Origin: Doryteuthis pealeii
Taxonomy: Eukaryota; Mollusca; Cephalopoda; Myopsida; Loliginidae
NCBI GenBank assembly: GCA_023376005.1
Contig: CM042157.1
Span: 52,141,712 to 52,205,711, forward strand
Length of the DNA: 64,000 bases
Reading direction: 5' to 3'
Of the stretch, positions 22,545-34,732 are shown piece by piece. Position numbers and translations under genes: made by a program. How positions within the stretch are numbered: position 1 is the stretch's first letter; each line of letters begins with the position of its first letter. The notes beneath the pieces were generated by a model. It ran no database searches and was not told the DNA's origin. It saw nothing but the letters and a program-made list of their open reading frames with translations.

Positions 22545-24125
22545 AAAAAAAAGATCGTACAGGGTTGTTACAAAGAAAAATAGTTAATTCAAAGATCAAA
22601 TTATCCGATTGGGAAAAATTACATCGTTATCTTAAAAAATAAACAAACCTGCCCGTATTACATGCGAAAGGGTAATTTTCAGACCGTAATATAGACAGAA
22701 AAGTTACTAATTGTTTCCCTTTTACAATCAACCAGAAAAAGTATGGATAACACTAATTTAACTTTTTGTCTTGTGCATATTCAATAACCGATTTTATTTG
22801 TTTTCAACGATTTTTAAGATATTCTTTTTTTTTATCTTGAAATATTATCTAGAATTTTTTTTTTGTGCATTCGAAAGAAGAAACATTTTAAAAAGTCCTG
22901 ATGATTTAAAAAAAAATTCAACTTAGGAAAATAATGAAAATTATGGACGAAAAACAATGTTTTTACTATTTAACATGAATAAAAACTTGAAAAAATTTAA
23001 TAGTAAAATGTCACCGGTTTTGGTATTACTTTTTAAAATCGAAAATGAAATGAAAATTTGAATATTTTTTCTAAGAGAAAAACTGATAAAATAATCCTGT
23101 ATCCTTACTTTGTATTCTAATAGCGAAAAAATTATCTTATTTAACTTTTTTGAACAAAGAAAAACAAACTTCGGTTGTTATTCAGAAGCGTCTCGTCTCG
23201 TCTCTTTGTAAAACAAATATGACGGTTATGCCCTTCCATATATTCTAAGAACCAAAAATTACTATTCAACAATAAAAATTACAAATTCTTTTAAAAATAT
23301 TAATCGAGCACGGATCGGACCAACTTTTAGTTCACCTGAATTCTAAAATTCATGTTTTTAAATATCCGTGAAAATTTTGATTTTTTTCCACAGGAAAAAA
23401 AAAAAATTTAATTTATTTCACGCAGAAAATAAAAATATTTAATCACACAAAAGATTGAAAATCTCGTAAAAATTAATTTCTTAAAAAAAATTTTTTTTTT
23501 TTGACAATTTAATAGAATATAGTACATACCAATTACATAAGAAAAAAAAAGTTTTCAAATATTAATATTATGACATTTTTTTTGCACATTTTATTTCTGA
23601 TTTCAATATTTTTTCCTAAAAAAACTATAATTCGGTACGTTATACAATTTCATTGATATAGTTATTCAGCCTCTTATCTTTATAGAAAAAAAGTACCAAA
23701 TTTTTTTTCCACATCATTTTTTTTTTATCTCATAAAATAAAATAGTGGGGGTGATAGACATCGTAAAAAAATATTTCCCCTAATATATTTTAGAAAAAAA
23801 CTATTTCAGATGTATTTACATCCAATGGTAAACATTTATGGAAATTTTCGTGAAAATTGGACCATTAATTGATTTTTCATAGAATTTTTTAAAAATCCTC
23901 TTATCGTAACTTGTTTTTAGCTACGTTAAATTTCAGTTGATTTAACAGCGCAAAAATGAAAACATTGTTTTTCAATCATAATTTTCATTATTTTCGTATG
24001 CTGATAAAAAATTTAAAAAATCAGCAGGAGTTTATTTAATGTTTTTTCTTTCGAATGGAAAAAACTTTTCAAGAAAATATTAATTTTTCTGCAAGTTTCA
24101 TTGTGTTAAATGTAGAGGGGGTAAA
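22545..24125. repeat. Inverted-arm repeat Y, copy 1
   Basis: The block 22860-22995 ('aggaaaataatgaaaatta', 'aaacaatgtttt') returns inverted at about 23935-24065, giving long imperfect arms around an AT-rich centre. Its left part (from 'gttgttacaaagaaaa') and middle (from 'ttattcagcct') also occur at 27195-27636 in the same orientation. No protein is encoded. Confidence 0.55.
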
Positions 24126-24260
24126 TTGCACAGGGTCAAATTGGTGGTACCTAGTGATCTCTCTATGTAAATATACTACCTCCAGGTAATTGTCCAGTTA
24201 TTTGGGGGTGAAGTCTTTCTTCCGCTTTGTGAGGGACTGGTTTAAGTGGGTAAATAATCG

Positions 24261-24453
24261 CTGCCAGTAAAAGGAAAATGATTATTAGGAAGGAACAAGA
24301 ACAACACACAATTAAGAGGAAATAGATAGAGAGCTTTAATGACTGTTGTATGTTAACGCCAGAGTCTGGACACAGGTCAGACGCTATCGCTAGATATGAA
24401 TCAGCTCATATGATGCAAGGGACGTAACCCTGTATAATAAATACTGGCGTAGC
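24261..24453. mobile_element. CGCCAGTA-ended short element, copy 2
   Basis: Near-identical to 9921-10103 but longer by about 37 bases, including 'gacgctatcgctagat'. The ends gccagtaaa and aatactggc are inverted. The high identity between the copies suggests a younger family than most repeats here. Confidence 0.65.
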
Positions 24454-25055
24454 GGAAAATTCACAAAAGGTATTGTAATTTTTTAAATTATTATTTAAAA
24501 TTATTATTATAAAAAAGCCAAATAAATGTATAGAAAATACCTAATTGAAAGTTTTTATTATTATTATAAGTCTCCTTGGGTGTCCAGGACTGTTCTGAGT
24601 ATTCTGGCACAGGTAGTGTTTTCATTTTTTAAATTAATATTTTTCTTTTTTTTTTTTTTTTAGTGTAACTTGACTTGTTCACTAATAAAAACCTTGTTCT
24701 TTTTCTTTTGTTCTAAAATTGGCATGTTAAAATTCATTTATAATTCATAGTAAGTAAAATAAAACACTGATTTATTTAATAAAAAAAAAAAAAAATAGGC
24801 GTTCAGAGTAACGTCCCTTGAATGAAAATGTGTTAGCGACGTCCACAATGGCTGCCATATTCAGTATTATTTTACGCAAAATGTAAACAAAAGGGATTTT
24901 TCTTTAAATTAATTACGGGGCATTTTTTAACACGGAAATATCGTAAATTCATTACTGATAGCTAATTATATTCATTTCTGATAATGCTCAAACCGAATTT
25001 TATGGTAGGAAAATATGATAAAACTGTCCTTTATTACCCAAACTTTTGTCTAAAA
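24454..25055. other. AT-rich stretch, no gene seen
   Basis: Contains T and A runs and, at 24995-25030, a short piece of MITE Z ('ttttatggtaggaaa'). Nothing else is recognised. Confidence 0.45.
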
Positions 25056-25059
25056 TGTC

Positions 25060-26370
25060 TAAAACATAGGGACTGGCGATTTTGTCGTCTGCTAGGAATT
25101 TTAAAAGTGAATTAGAAATAATTAGATCTATTATTTAAGGCCAAACTTTGTCTAAATCGATAAGTAGTAACATAATAACCATAATTAAAAAAAGAAAAAT
25201 ATCATTACATATGCAGTTTATTTTTAATAGATTTAAAAGTATTTGTTTTGGTCAATTTCGACGATATCAGCCAGTCAGCCTCGTTTTCTATGTTTTTAAG
25301 TGCTTGTTTACAATTTTACTGTAACATTCGCGTTTGCAAAAAATTTTACCAAAAATTAGGTAATTATCCGATTTTAATGAAATTTTCAGTATTGATTTAA
25401 CAATTAATGAATTTTATAATGCATCAGTTATTTTATTTCAAAACTTTAATTTAGTATTTTTGCTATGAAAAATTAATATATAAAATTCATTTAAAATATG
25501 AAAATGCTGATGTTAAGTTTAAAATGTTATATTTTTAGATTCTAAAAATTAATATCTACTTATTTTTGTTGACGAAAGTAATAAGTTTTGAAGAAAAACT
25601 CGATTGAAAATGTACCCCTTCAGAAAAAACATCGATGTATAATTTTTTCTTTTATAAAATAATAGCCAATTAAATAATTATCGAAATGAGTAATAAAGAA
25701 ATCTCCAAAAAATTAATTATTTATTATTTTTTTTACATTTTATTTTTCGATTTTCGGTACTTATTTTCTAATAGAAGCACAACTGTAAAAAAATTTTGGG
25801 GGCTTCTATTCATAACTTCGGTCTTTTATCTCATTATTTATACTGTAATTACTATCAGTCAAGGACCAACTCGAAACAATTTTACGCCCCCAGCATGGGG
25901 GGGGGGGTCAAAATTAAGTGACCTGAAAAAAATGAGTTTTGAAATAGAATAAATAATGCATTATAAAGATCATTCATTGACATATAAACACTGAAAATTT
26001 CATTAAAATCCGATAATTCCCTGATTTTTGGTAAATTATTTTCTGCTAAAGTCCTTTTGTCAAAAACGCATTTTAGGCCCATTTTGGGTATAGATATTTC
26101 CCTTTTCTGATTTTTGGTATTTATTTTCTATCCGTATCATCCTTAAAAAAACTTTTTTATTCTGTCAAAAAAAAACCCTTAACTTTTCAATTGAGTTTTC
26201 TCCAAAAATTATTAGATAATAATACTAAAGTAGACTAGTTATTAAATAATATTTGTTTTTTGAATCTAAAAATATGAAATTAAAAACTCAAAATTAGGCA
26301 TTTCATATTTTGAATTAATTTTATCTATTAATTAGGTATATAAATTGTTACCTCAAAGCATGATATGGTA
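25060..26370. repeat. Inverted-repeat element U, copy 3
   Basis: Left arm near 25345-25460 ('ttaccaaaaattagg' through 'atttcaaaac'); inverted right arm near 25925-26045. It is followed at 26090-26370 by a second, oppositely oriented U half that matches 4640-4830 inverted. Together they suggest U is built of two mirror halves. The open frames at its edges are arm sequence, not genes. Confidence 0.55.
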
Positions 26371-26371
26371 G

Positions 26372-27190
26372 CAGGGTTCCCACTCGTCCTTGTCAAAAAT
26401 CCTGGAAAAATTTGTCCTGGAAAATTGAAATTATCTGAGACAAAATTAATGTTATTGTTACACTTAACAAATATAACTAGTAAAATAACAAGGAGGGTGT
26501 TTTTTTGTTTTTATTTTTAATGCTCACCAAATCTACCCAAGATTTCCCAAATTTGTCATAAATATTCATTAAACAGTAAAAATGCTTCTGATTTCATCCG
26601 ATGAAGTTTTGCTTTCATCATGTAGCGATATTTTGATTTATTTTTACGTAACACTGAACTTAAACAAGGCAAGAATTTATCGGCATCAGACAAATTTAAA
26701 AATGAGTAATTATTAAAGGTTTAAAAAATAAATTCCATTTTACAAGATGTAAAATTCAGAACATTTAACTTTAACATTTTCTTTATAATCCCGTTCAGCA
26801 GTGTTTAATTGATTAAAATGATTTAATTAAAAAACAAAAAATAAATAAAAAAAAAAAAAAAAAAAAAGTAAATATTTTAGCAAGGCTTAAAATTTGTTTT
26901 AAAGGAATATTTTGATGGTAAGTCAATTAATTTTCACAGAAATTTGATATAAAAAACACATCACCACAATTGAATTGACATAATTTTAATTTTATCATTT
27001 ATAAGAAAGTTTGAGTAAAATGCTCAGATAAAGTTTATTTGAAGAGAGCTAAAATCAATTTTTTCCCCCCGAGAATAACACTCATGTAAAATAGTTACTG
27101 AAAGGTACCATCAAAATACATCAAGTGATCAGTTTAGACCATATTGAAGGAAGAAACGTAAATATTTTTGAACTTTTTTAAAAACATCTT
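26372..27190. repeat. CAGGGTTCCCAC-ended long repeat, copy B (5' part)
   Basis: Starts cagggttcccactcgtcc at 26372 and follows copies C and D through 'ttatctgagacaaaattaa' and the downstream AT-rich region. The 3' half is missing and repeat Y follows. Confidence 0.6.
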
Positions 27191-27194
27191 GCAA

Positions 27195-27636
27195 AAAAAA
27201 AAAATAACTAACATAAAGAGTTGTTACAAAGAAAAACAGTTAATTCAAAGATCAAATTATCTGATTGGGGGAAAATTACTCACCATTATCTTGAAAAATA
27301 AATAAAACAGTCCGTTTTTTTACAACAGGGTTAATTTCTTTATTGATATCTTTTTAGCAGAATTCTGTATTCATGGTTCTTTTACTAAAAAAACTCTGGC
27401 ATAGAAACTTAGAAAAATCATCTGATATAATTATTCAGACTGATCTTTTATAGAAAAAAAAGTAAAAATCGTTTTTTGTCTGTTCATTTTTTCATATTTC
27501 ATAAAATGAAAAAAAAGAGGGAGTGGGTAGACCTTGTAAAAAAAAATATTTCCTCTAATATATATTTAGGAAAAAACTATTTCAGACATATTTTCATCAA
27601 AAGGTAAGTAATTAAGGAAATTTTCATGAAAGTCGA
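27195..27636. repeat. Repeat Y, partial copy
   Basis: Co-linear with 22545-22680 and then 23640-23880, so an internal part of Y is missing. It is cut off abruptly at 27636 by the terminus of element X. Confidence 0.55.
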
Positions 27637-28560
27637 AGCATTACAAGCATTTAGCTGAAAAACACTGACATTTTCAAATTTACGACCTTAATCAGTTCAA
27701 TTTGCAATTTCTCGAGTATTTCTTAACCAATCTTAAAAAGATTTATATGGTTGGAAAGGGAATAGTATTCTGTCTAAATGTGTAACTTTTATCGGTTTTC
27801 ATCAATTTAATTATTTTTTACAGCGAGTTAAAACTGTATTTTCGGTCAAACAGCTGGGTCATTCCATGTCAAAACACCGGAAAAATTTGAAATCTGCACC
27901 CACCGACACCGAATTACTTGAAATTTGGCACAAATGTTCCCTTTCATGAGTTAGGAAAGTGTGCCAAATTATTTTGTCTTAAACCTTACCGTTCCGATTT
28001 TAGAGGGGGGATATAATTTTGCCTCAAAATTAAGGCTGTGCGGTGTCGCAAAATCTCAGTGTTTTTGTTTTTTTTAATTTAAAAAAAATACTTTCATACA
28101 TTCAATATTTCTGAAATTTGGTATGTAAGGCAAATAAGGACTGTAGAATCCAAATATCCAACTATTTTAACCCTATACCTGATAGAAAATTTTATTTTGC
28201 CCACCCAAATGCATGACTCCAAAATCAACAACTTTTCACCTATGTAGCTTACGGTCAGTCTATCGAAAATGTGTCCTCTTCAATTTTCATAATATTTTTT
28301 TCTTAATATCTGCTATGTCTGCCTAAGTTCATCAAATAATTTTGTGTGGGAGCAGAGTCTACTTTAGAAGATATGAACCTGCCAAGTTCAGAGTTTTTTT
28401 TCCTATGTACGTGCAGGATTTCAGTGAAAGATTATAATTAAAGACAATCATCCCAATGCTCCATGAACTCTCAAATGTTGATATTGTGCTCAGTGACTTC
28501 TTAAACCATTCAATAATATTGTTTTTATCAATTAAAAAAAAAAAAAAATTAAATACGTGG

Positions 28561-28800
28561 GTGAGTCAAAAAGTAATGCCATTTTGTTTAGTACAGCTAT
28601 AATTACCGACACAGGAACATGTATCATGAATTTGGTCCTCTTTGGATCACCTCCCTACTTTCCACAGTCACTGTTTTTTTTTTTTTTCAATAGCAATGTT
28701 CCACCTTCAAATGAGAGTATGTATCCCTATTCTGTTAACTGTTCTTTGAACCACTTCTTCACTACAGATTTCACTTTGTTTATTTTTTTTTTTTTGTTTT
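28561..28800 (-). pseudogene. Mariner 3' end fragment
   Basis: The plus strand starts ggtgagtcaaaaagtaatg, a mariner-type terminal repeat. Reading back on the minus strand gives KSVVKKWFKEQ and, one frame over, GIHTLI and RWNIAIE, which fit the C-terminal end of mariner transposases (the KKWF and RRW segments). Only the last 40 or so codons and the 3' terminus remain. Confidence 0.6.
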
Positions 28801-28984
28801 TTTGTTATTTAAAAAAAAAAAATTTTTTTACTATTTTTTTCAATCAAAAGAAAGTGATAATAAAAATGAATATATAAGGAGTCTTTAAAATATTCCATTT
28901 TAAACTACACTGTGCCATAAATTTTGTTGTGTGTATAGGCCATCTTGGACGGATGATAAACTCTACCATTTGGTGTTATAGGGG

Positions 28985-29740
28985 CATCAACAGTGCACAG
29001 AATATCTAATTTCCCTGTTTTTCTTCAGTTCCAATAGAGAAGTCATGTATTAGGTCATAGTTTTCATCTTCACTACATTGTTTTATGGCTATTTTATCTC
29101 TGATGAGTGGAATAAATTGATGAAAACTTCTTGTTCCTGGGACTGTGGATGCATTTTTAAATCTCATGTTGAGGCTCCTCCTTTCTTCCTCAACTTCCTC
29201 CTTTTCAACCAGAATTAATTTGATACCTTCAATTGCAGATCTGCAATATTCAAACATAGATTTTTGGAAAGGATTTCTTTTGGTAGTTGGTCTTCAGAGA
29301 CTTTTTTTAGACATTATCCTTTTCACTGTCCCCCCTATACCATCACATGGTTGTTTACCATGACTTGTTGCAAAGAGATTCCATTTTGTATTGAGACCCA
29401 AATATTTATGATGGTTAAAAAATTGGCAAAGTTCTTGTATTGTGCTGTGCAACTATCAGTAAAATACTCACTATTTTTTATATTTGGCAAGGTAGGCCTG
29501 ATTACCTCAATTCTTTTTCTGTACCATATAAACAAATGCTACAACATAATGCAGAAACAATGATTTTGCATTGCATTTTCAAGTTTAAAGTAGAGTACCA
29601 CTGGATTTAAAGTACATTGTGAGGTACTCCAATGAAAACTCTGGATCTCACCTTGAACTACAAATTTGTAGTTCTCAGCAAAATCACTAATCTCCTTCTT
29701 TCTTTGCTTTAAGTATCTGGATTGTGATTTAGCCAATTAA
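28985..29740 (-). pseudogene. RNase-H-like putative transposase remnant
   Basis: The minus strand reads, in order, DFAENYKFVVQ with SFHWSTSQ, YFTDSCTAQYKN, then after a one-base shift FATSHGKQPCDG and GGTVKR, and after another shift a Glu-rich helix and STVPGTRSFHQF. I recognise these as landmarks of a repetitive, poorly described protein family found as uncharacterised proteins in many animal genomes; the spaced acidic residues (DFAENY, TDS, CDG) suggest an RNase-H-like nuclease fold, so transposase is an inference. At least two frameshifts and a stop show it is dead. It lies between the inverted ends of element X and may be that family's transposase. It is unlike the Tc1, mariner and retroviral integrases elsewhere in the window. 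Confidence 0.6.
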
Positions 29741-32360
29741 GAATGAGGTGCTAATTTATTCAATTGCAAAACAACTAAATAAATGTAAGCTTGACAGGAT
29801 TCCTTTTGTGTTGTCAAAGTCAATCAGTCAGTTGTTATCCTATCTCTATGCTTTAACCCGTTATTTAGAGAATAAGAGATACAGATAGCAGCGATTTTGT
29901 TTTTTTAAAAAGTTTAACACCCAATTATTCAACATTTTCATTATAATACTGCATGTATATACATGTATAGTATTAATTCAAATAAATAACATCACTTTGA
30001 ATAAAAATAAAACATTTATTGCAAAAACACAGACATAAAACGGGGTTTCAGTTTATTTTATGGTAGGAATTTACAAGGAAAAAGTTAAGGATTACTGACT
30101 TTAAAACATAGCTAAAAAAAGTTCAGAAAAAAAAAAATAGTAATTTTGTTGTTGCGGAAATTTCCATAAAATACGATAATTATCAAAGTTTTTTACGTGT
30201 GAATCTGAAAATTCTCATGCCAAAAATTAATGTTAAATAAATAGTTAAATGTTAAATTGCAACTTTTTGCAAATCATACTCAAAACCCCATGATATTACG
30301 GCTAAATTCTCATCAAAATCCCATTATATTACAGGGTGACACAGAAAGAAAAAAACAAAAAAAAACAGAACCCAAATTATTTATTTTCCCATTAAACTAA
30401 CCCTACCCCCACCCCTAGTTAAAATTAAGTTTTCTTACAAAATTTGTGGGTTCTGTTTTTCCTGGGTCATAGTTTTTTTTAAAATGTACGACTGAAAAGT
30501 ACATTGTACGTTTTGCATAGGCTGATTTTTCAAACGTAAATATATGTATACATACACATATATAATATTAATTTAAATATGTAACATCACTGAATTTAAA
30601 AATATATTTCTTAATGCCTATGTTGAATTACATAAAAGAAATAGATTATCTATTTACGTTTTCACACAAACTGTGTGCTTTTGTTTACATTTCTCGTAAT
30701 TTAAAGTTTTTTTTTTTTTTTTTTTTTTTCAAAATTAATCGGATGTAAAAAATAATTCAATTGTTAAAAACACATAAAAGTTAAATATTTAGTAAGATTC
30801 AAAAAAAAAAAACAGAACCCAAATTATTTATTTTCCCATTAAACTAACCCTACCCCCCCCCCCAGTTAAAATTAAGTTTTATTACAAAATTAGTGGGTTC
30901 TGTTTTTCCTGGGTCATAGTTTGTTTTGAAATGTACAATGCACGATTGTACGTTTACACATTTTGCTTTTGTTTACATTTCTCGTAATTTCAAGTTTTTT
31001 TTTCTCCAAAATTGAAACGAACGTAAAAAATAATTCAATTGTTAAAAACACATAAAAGTTAAATATTTAGAGAGATTCTTATTTTATTTTCAAATGTATA
31101 AATATTTAAAAAATTGGCGATAGAAATAAGCAATGAATTTAAACTTTATTGTATGCATAATGCCTAGCCGAGGAGACAGGCATACTTTGTACGTCTTGTC
31201 GGACAAATAAATTTGAGATTTTTTTTTTTTCAAAATACAAATTTTTGAATAAAAAGCTGAAGAACTTAACATTCTTCAAATTTTACAAATTTTATATCAA
31301 AATAATTCTGAAAATTTTGAATTTTACATACAAAGTGCGTCTTTTTCGCAAATCATACTCATTTTTAACAAATAGAGTTGGAGTTTGCACTATTGTAATT
31401 TTACTTCCACGGGTTCTAGAAACAAACAAAAAAAAAGCTTCCTTTTGTACTTCCAGGTTTCTTTTAATTGAATGCAAAATTTCAAGAATATTGATAAAGA
31501 TTAGCCACTTAGATTTTCCAAAGAAATGTAGTGTAAAATGTATTCTCGGAAAAAAAATTCCTATCACGCATTTTCGTTTTTTTAAGCAAAATATGTTTTT
31601 AACTCGCTGTAAAAAAAATATTCAATTAATAAAAACACATACAAATTACATATTTAGATAGATTATTTTCTTTTCTTTTCAACCATATGAATATTTTTAA
31701 GATTGAATAATAAATATACGAGAAATTGTGATTTTAAATCAATAAGGTCGGATTTGTGACATCAGTTGACAGGCTGTTTTTAGAACCGAAAGTCACGTAA
31801 ATTCGAGGTTTTTCTTCAATCAAAATTTTCAGAGAAAAGCATCTAGTAATCTTTAAATTTCACAAATTTTATAGGAAAATAATTTTGAAAGTCTCTAATT
31901 TTACATACAAATTGCGTCTTTTTTGCGCCTTTCATATTTTTTAAACAAATAACCATTAACTTTTCCCTCTGATATTTTCGTTTCTACGGACCCTAGAAAC
32001 AAAAAAAAAAACCCCATTTGTACTTTCAGGTGTCTTCTATTTGAGTGCAAAATTTCAAGAATATTGATAAAGATTACCTACTTTGATTTTGAAAAACAAA
32101 ACAGCGTGTAAAATTTATCCTAAAAAAAAAACTGTCATATTTTTGTTTTAAGCTGTTCGACCGAACATACGCTGTAAAAAATAATTCAATTGATGAAAAC
32201 CAATAATAGTTACATATTTAGGAAGATTACTCTATTCTCTTTCCAACCATATACATCTTTTTAAGATTGGTTAAGAAATACTCGAGAAATTGCAAATTGA
32301 ACTGATTAAGGTCGCAAATTTGAAAATGTCAGCGTTTTTCAGCTAAATGCTTGTAATGCT

Positions 32361-33290
32361 AATCTGATAGAATATTGTTAAGTTATTGTCAATAACAATA
32401 TTAGTTTATTAACATATGCTTACAACAACATGAAATAACTAATTTTTTTTTATTAACTGCCTCTACAAGGCACCTGGAAAATAGATTTTATGAATTGTAT
32501 GATACCATTTCTGAACAACATCCTTTTATTTAAATAAACAAAAGCTAGTTTGTAAATAAAAAAAAACTATTTTTATTTAAATAAATATATCTGCATTTCT
32601 CTTCTGGTTAAATAAGTACTATTTTATTATAAAAACATGTCTTTCATTTGAAATTTTATAATTAAATAACCCAAAAAACAATGATTACAATTAGTTTAAA
32701 ATTAAAAAGTATTTATTTAAAAAATGATTTCGCTATTAGATTTTAATTTCATTATGTGTAATGTGATCAAATTAAAAATTAATATTTTTTCATAATTTAA
32801 AAAAACAAATTATTGTAAGTGTTGAAAAATATTCATCAACTTCTGATTAATAAGCAAAACTTCTGATTTATTAAAGTAATACCTGGATGCCAAAGATCTC
32901 AATTGGATTCCTATTCTGATTAAATAAAAACTATTTTGATATAAAAATCTGTATTTCCTTTAAATTTTTATAATTAAAAAAAAAAAAAATATAACAATAT
33001 TAGTTTATCGTTACTGCAAAATTAATTTTTCACATATGCTAACAACATGAAGTAGCTAATTTTTAAAATTAAAATCAAAAACTATTTTAGTATAAAAATG
33101 TCTTTGGTTTGTAAATAAACATGAACAAACTTAAAAAAATCTTAGTGAAGTTCTAATGTCAAAAAATTGTCGCTTTTGTTTAACAACCGGATGTTTGTGG
33201 TGAAAAGCAAAAGCTGTTCTTTTCAAAACTGCTCTCAGCTGGGGTGCTTATTGGATACCTGATCCATATTCCTTATTTCCCTTTAAAAGA
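32361..33290. repeat. Dispersed repeat W, copy 2
   Basis: Co-linear with 20-860, ending at the shared 'ggggtgcttattgg'. It lacks the TTAGGG tract of copy 1 and abuts the right end of element X directly at 32360. Confidence 0.6.
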
Positions 33291-33631
33291 TTCATTCCTA
33301 CTAAGCTTTCAATATTTTAATGTAATTTGAAGAAATTTTAAAAATTCTATTTTAAGATTTTAAAGAAGCATTAGATATTTAAAAGAAAGAAAAAAGGATC
33401 AATTTTTATTAAAAAAGATGTTATATTTAAATAGAATATCAACATGTGAATAATTTTTCTGTATCTAGCGTATTTAATGTTTTTTGTTATTTATTTCTAA
33501 GAAACTTTTAAGTGTCTTAAAATGTTAAAATGGTTTGTTTTTAGTGTGTCAAATATTCACTTAGCCATTTTTGGGGCAAATTTAATTGTTTAAAATGTAT
33601 TCAAAATAAATTACATATGTAATATAGTATT

Positions 33632-34103
33632 ATCTATGTTATTCGGACTATTGTCCTCATCTTCATTGTTATCTGTACAACGTTTCAGCCGATATGCCCT
33701 CTGACCTTCTTCAGGTATTTCTTTTTGTAATTGGGAACCCTCTTTTCATAATCGGAAGCCATTACGGAACTTTGAACCTAACCGTTTATTCAGTCCATGA
33801 GGGTATCCTGTTCTCATTCTGCTAACCATAGCTGGGGTAGAGACGTTAAGCTGTGTTAATTATTATTCTGTTACTGCTGCCCTTGACCAGGATTGAACCT
33901 GCAGTCTAGAGATAACTGTCACTTGGAACCATCTTAACCTAACTCCTTTATCTACTAGGCCATGTGTCAAATGAGTCCAAAAAGAAGATTCCTGAGTCTG
34001 AGAAGAAATACCTGAAGAAGGCTGGAGGGCATATCGTCTGAAACGTTGTACAAATGACAATGAAGATGAGGACAATAGTCCGAATAACGCAGATAATACT
34101 AAT
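33632..34103. mobile_element. Inverted-repeat unit enclosing a tRNA-like SINE
   Basis: The arms of about 90 bases, 33632-33722 and 34007-34103, are inverted copies: both carry 'ttattcggactattgtcc', 'gtacaacgtttcag' and 'cttcttcaggtat'. The same motif set appears once, degenerate, at 14090-14200 and at 47485-47570, the latter just after the Penelope-like element. The interior holds a tRNA-like module. On the minus sense of the left arm and the plus sense of the right arm, CTGAAGA and GAAAC occur 21 bases apart, as in hammerhead-type cores, but the intervening helix does not pair well. Confidence 0.6.
33880..33965 (-). repeat. tRNA-like head of a SINE
   Basis: The minus strand has a good A box 'tggcctagtagataaagg' (from 33962 downwards) and a perfect B box 'ggttcaatcc' (33890-33899). 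The A-to-B distance is longer than in most tRNAs and the acceptor arm does not close, so it is a tRNA-derived SINE promoter and not a functional tRNA. Confidence 0.6.
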
Positions 34104-34680
34104 CATCAAGCTTCATCTCAAACATTCAAAGAAATAATGTAATATAATTTAGCTTTTTTTTAACTGATTATGTTACTACTTTTTGACTAGAAGAGAAAAA
34201 TTTGCCTTTAAATAATCGATTTAATTAATTTTGATTTGTTTTTTAAGTGAAAATCCGTGCTTGAATTGTTGGTCCCTAGATATTTCTTTCTAATTTTGGA
34301 AAATTGGCAAAAAGAATGAGAGAAAAGCAAGGAAAAAGAATTAAATCTTTTACAAGCGATACTAGTTGAACCATTGAACAGGTTTGCAATGGTTTAATTA
34401 ATGTTTGTCAATATTTGCTAAGCAGTGGGTTTAATTTTATTATACTTGGTGAATTTACCATAGGCTATTTAGAAAGTGAATTTGGAAAATTAAGTTCTAG
34501 CAGTGCATATTTCATAACAGTTCAAAATGTTATTGAAAAAATCTAAACTACTTAAATGAAATGTTGATGTTAAGGAATACAACTTTGGTCCAGGTCCATG
34601 GTAATTTGTATAAGTCTCTTGTAGATCGCAGGCTATGTTACAAGAAAAGACTATCCCACAGAAGAAAGATCTAATAATAC

Positions 34681-34732
<52 letters not shown>

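Larger units (their letters stand above)
27637..32360. mobile_element. Long-arm element X, copy 2, enclosing a transposase remnant
   Basis: The left end 27637-27863 and the right end 32130-32360 are inverted copies of at least 225 bases. Both terminate in 'agcattacaagcattt' at the outside and share 'ctcgagtatttctt' and 'tatggttggaaag'. The interior holds, from left, a unique block (27864-29842) with an RNase-H-like transposase remnant on the minus strand, then the X middle shared with the other copies, including a MITE Z piece and two direct modules of about 575 bases. The other X copies lack the transposase block, as expected of internally deleted derivatives. A mariner end is nested in the block. 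Whether the transposase truly belongs to X or sits in a nested element is not settled. Confidence 0.6.

Noticed and set aside
31245..31661. 138-codon Lys/Ile/Phe-rich ORF
   Set aside because: It lies in element X and the matching region of X copy 1 does not preserve the frame.
33880..33965. Functional tRNA gene on the minus strand
   Set aside because: The A and B boxes are good, but spacing and arms do not close into a cloverleaf, so it is a SINE head.
34009..34040. Active hammerhead ribozyme
   Set aside because: CTGAAGA and GAAAC are present, but the helix between them does not pair in an obvious register; left as a possibility to test.
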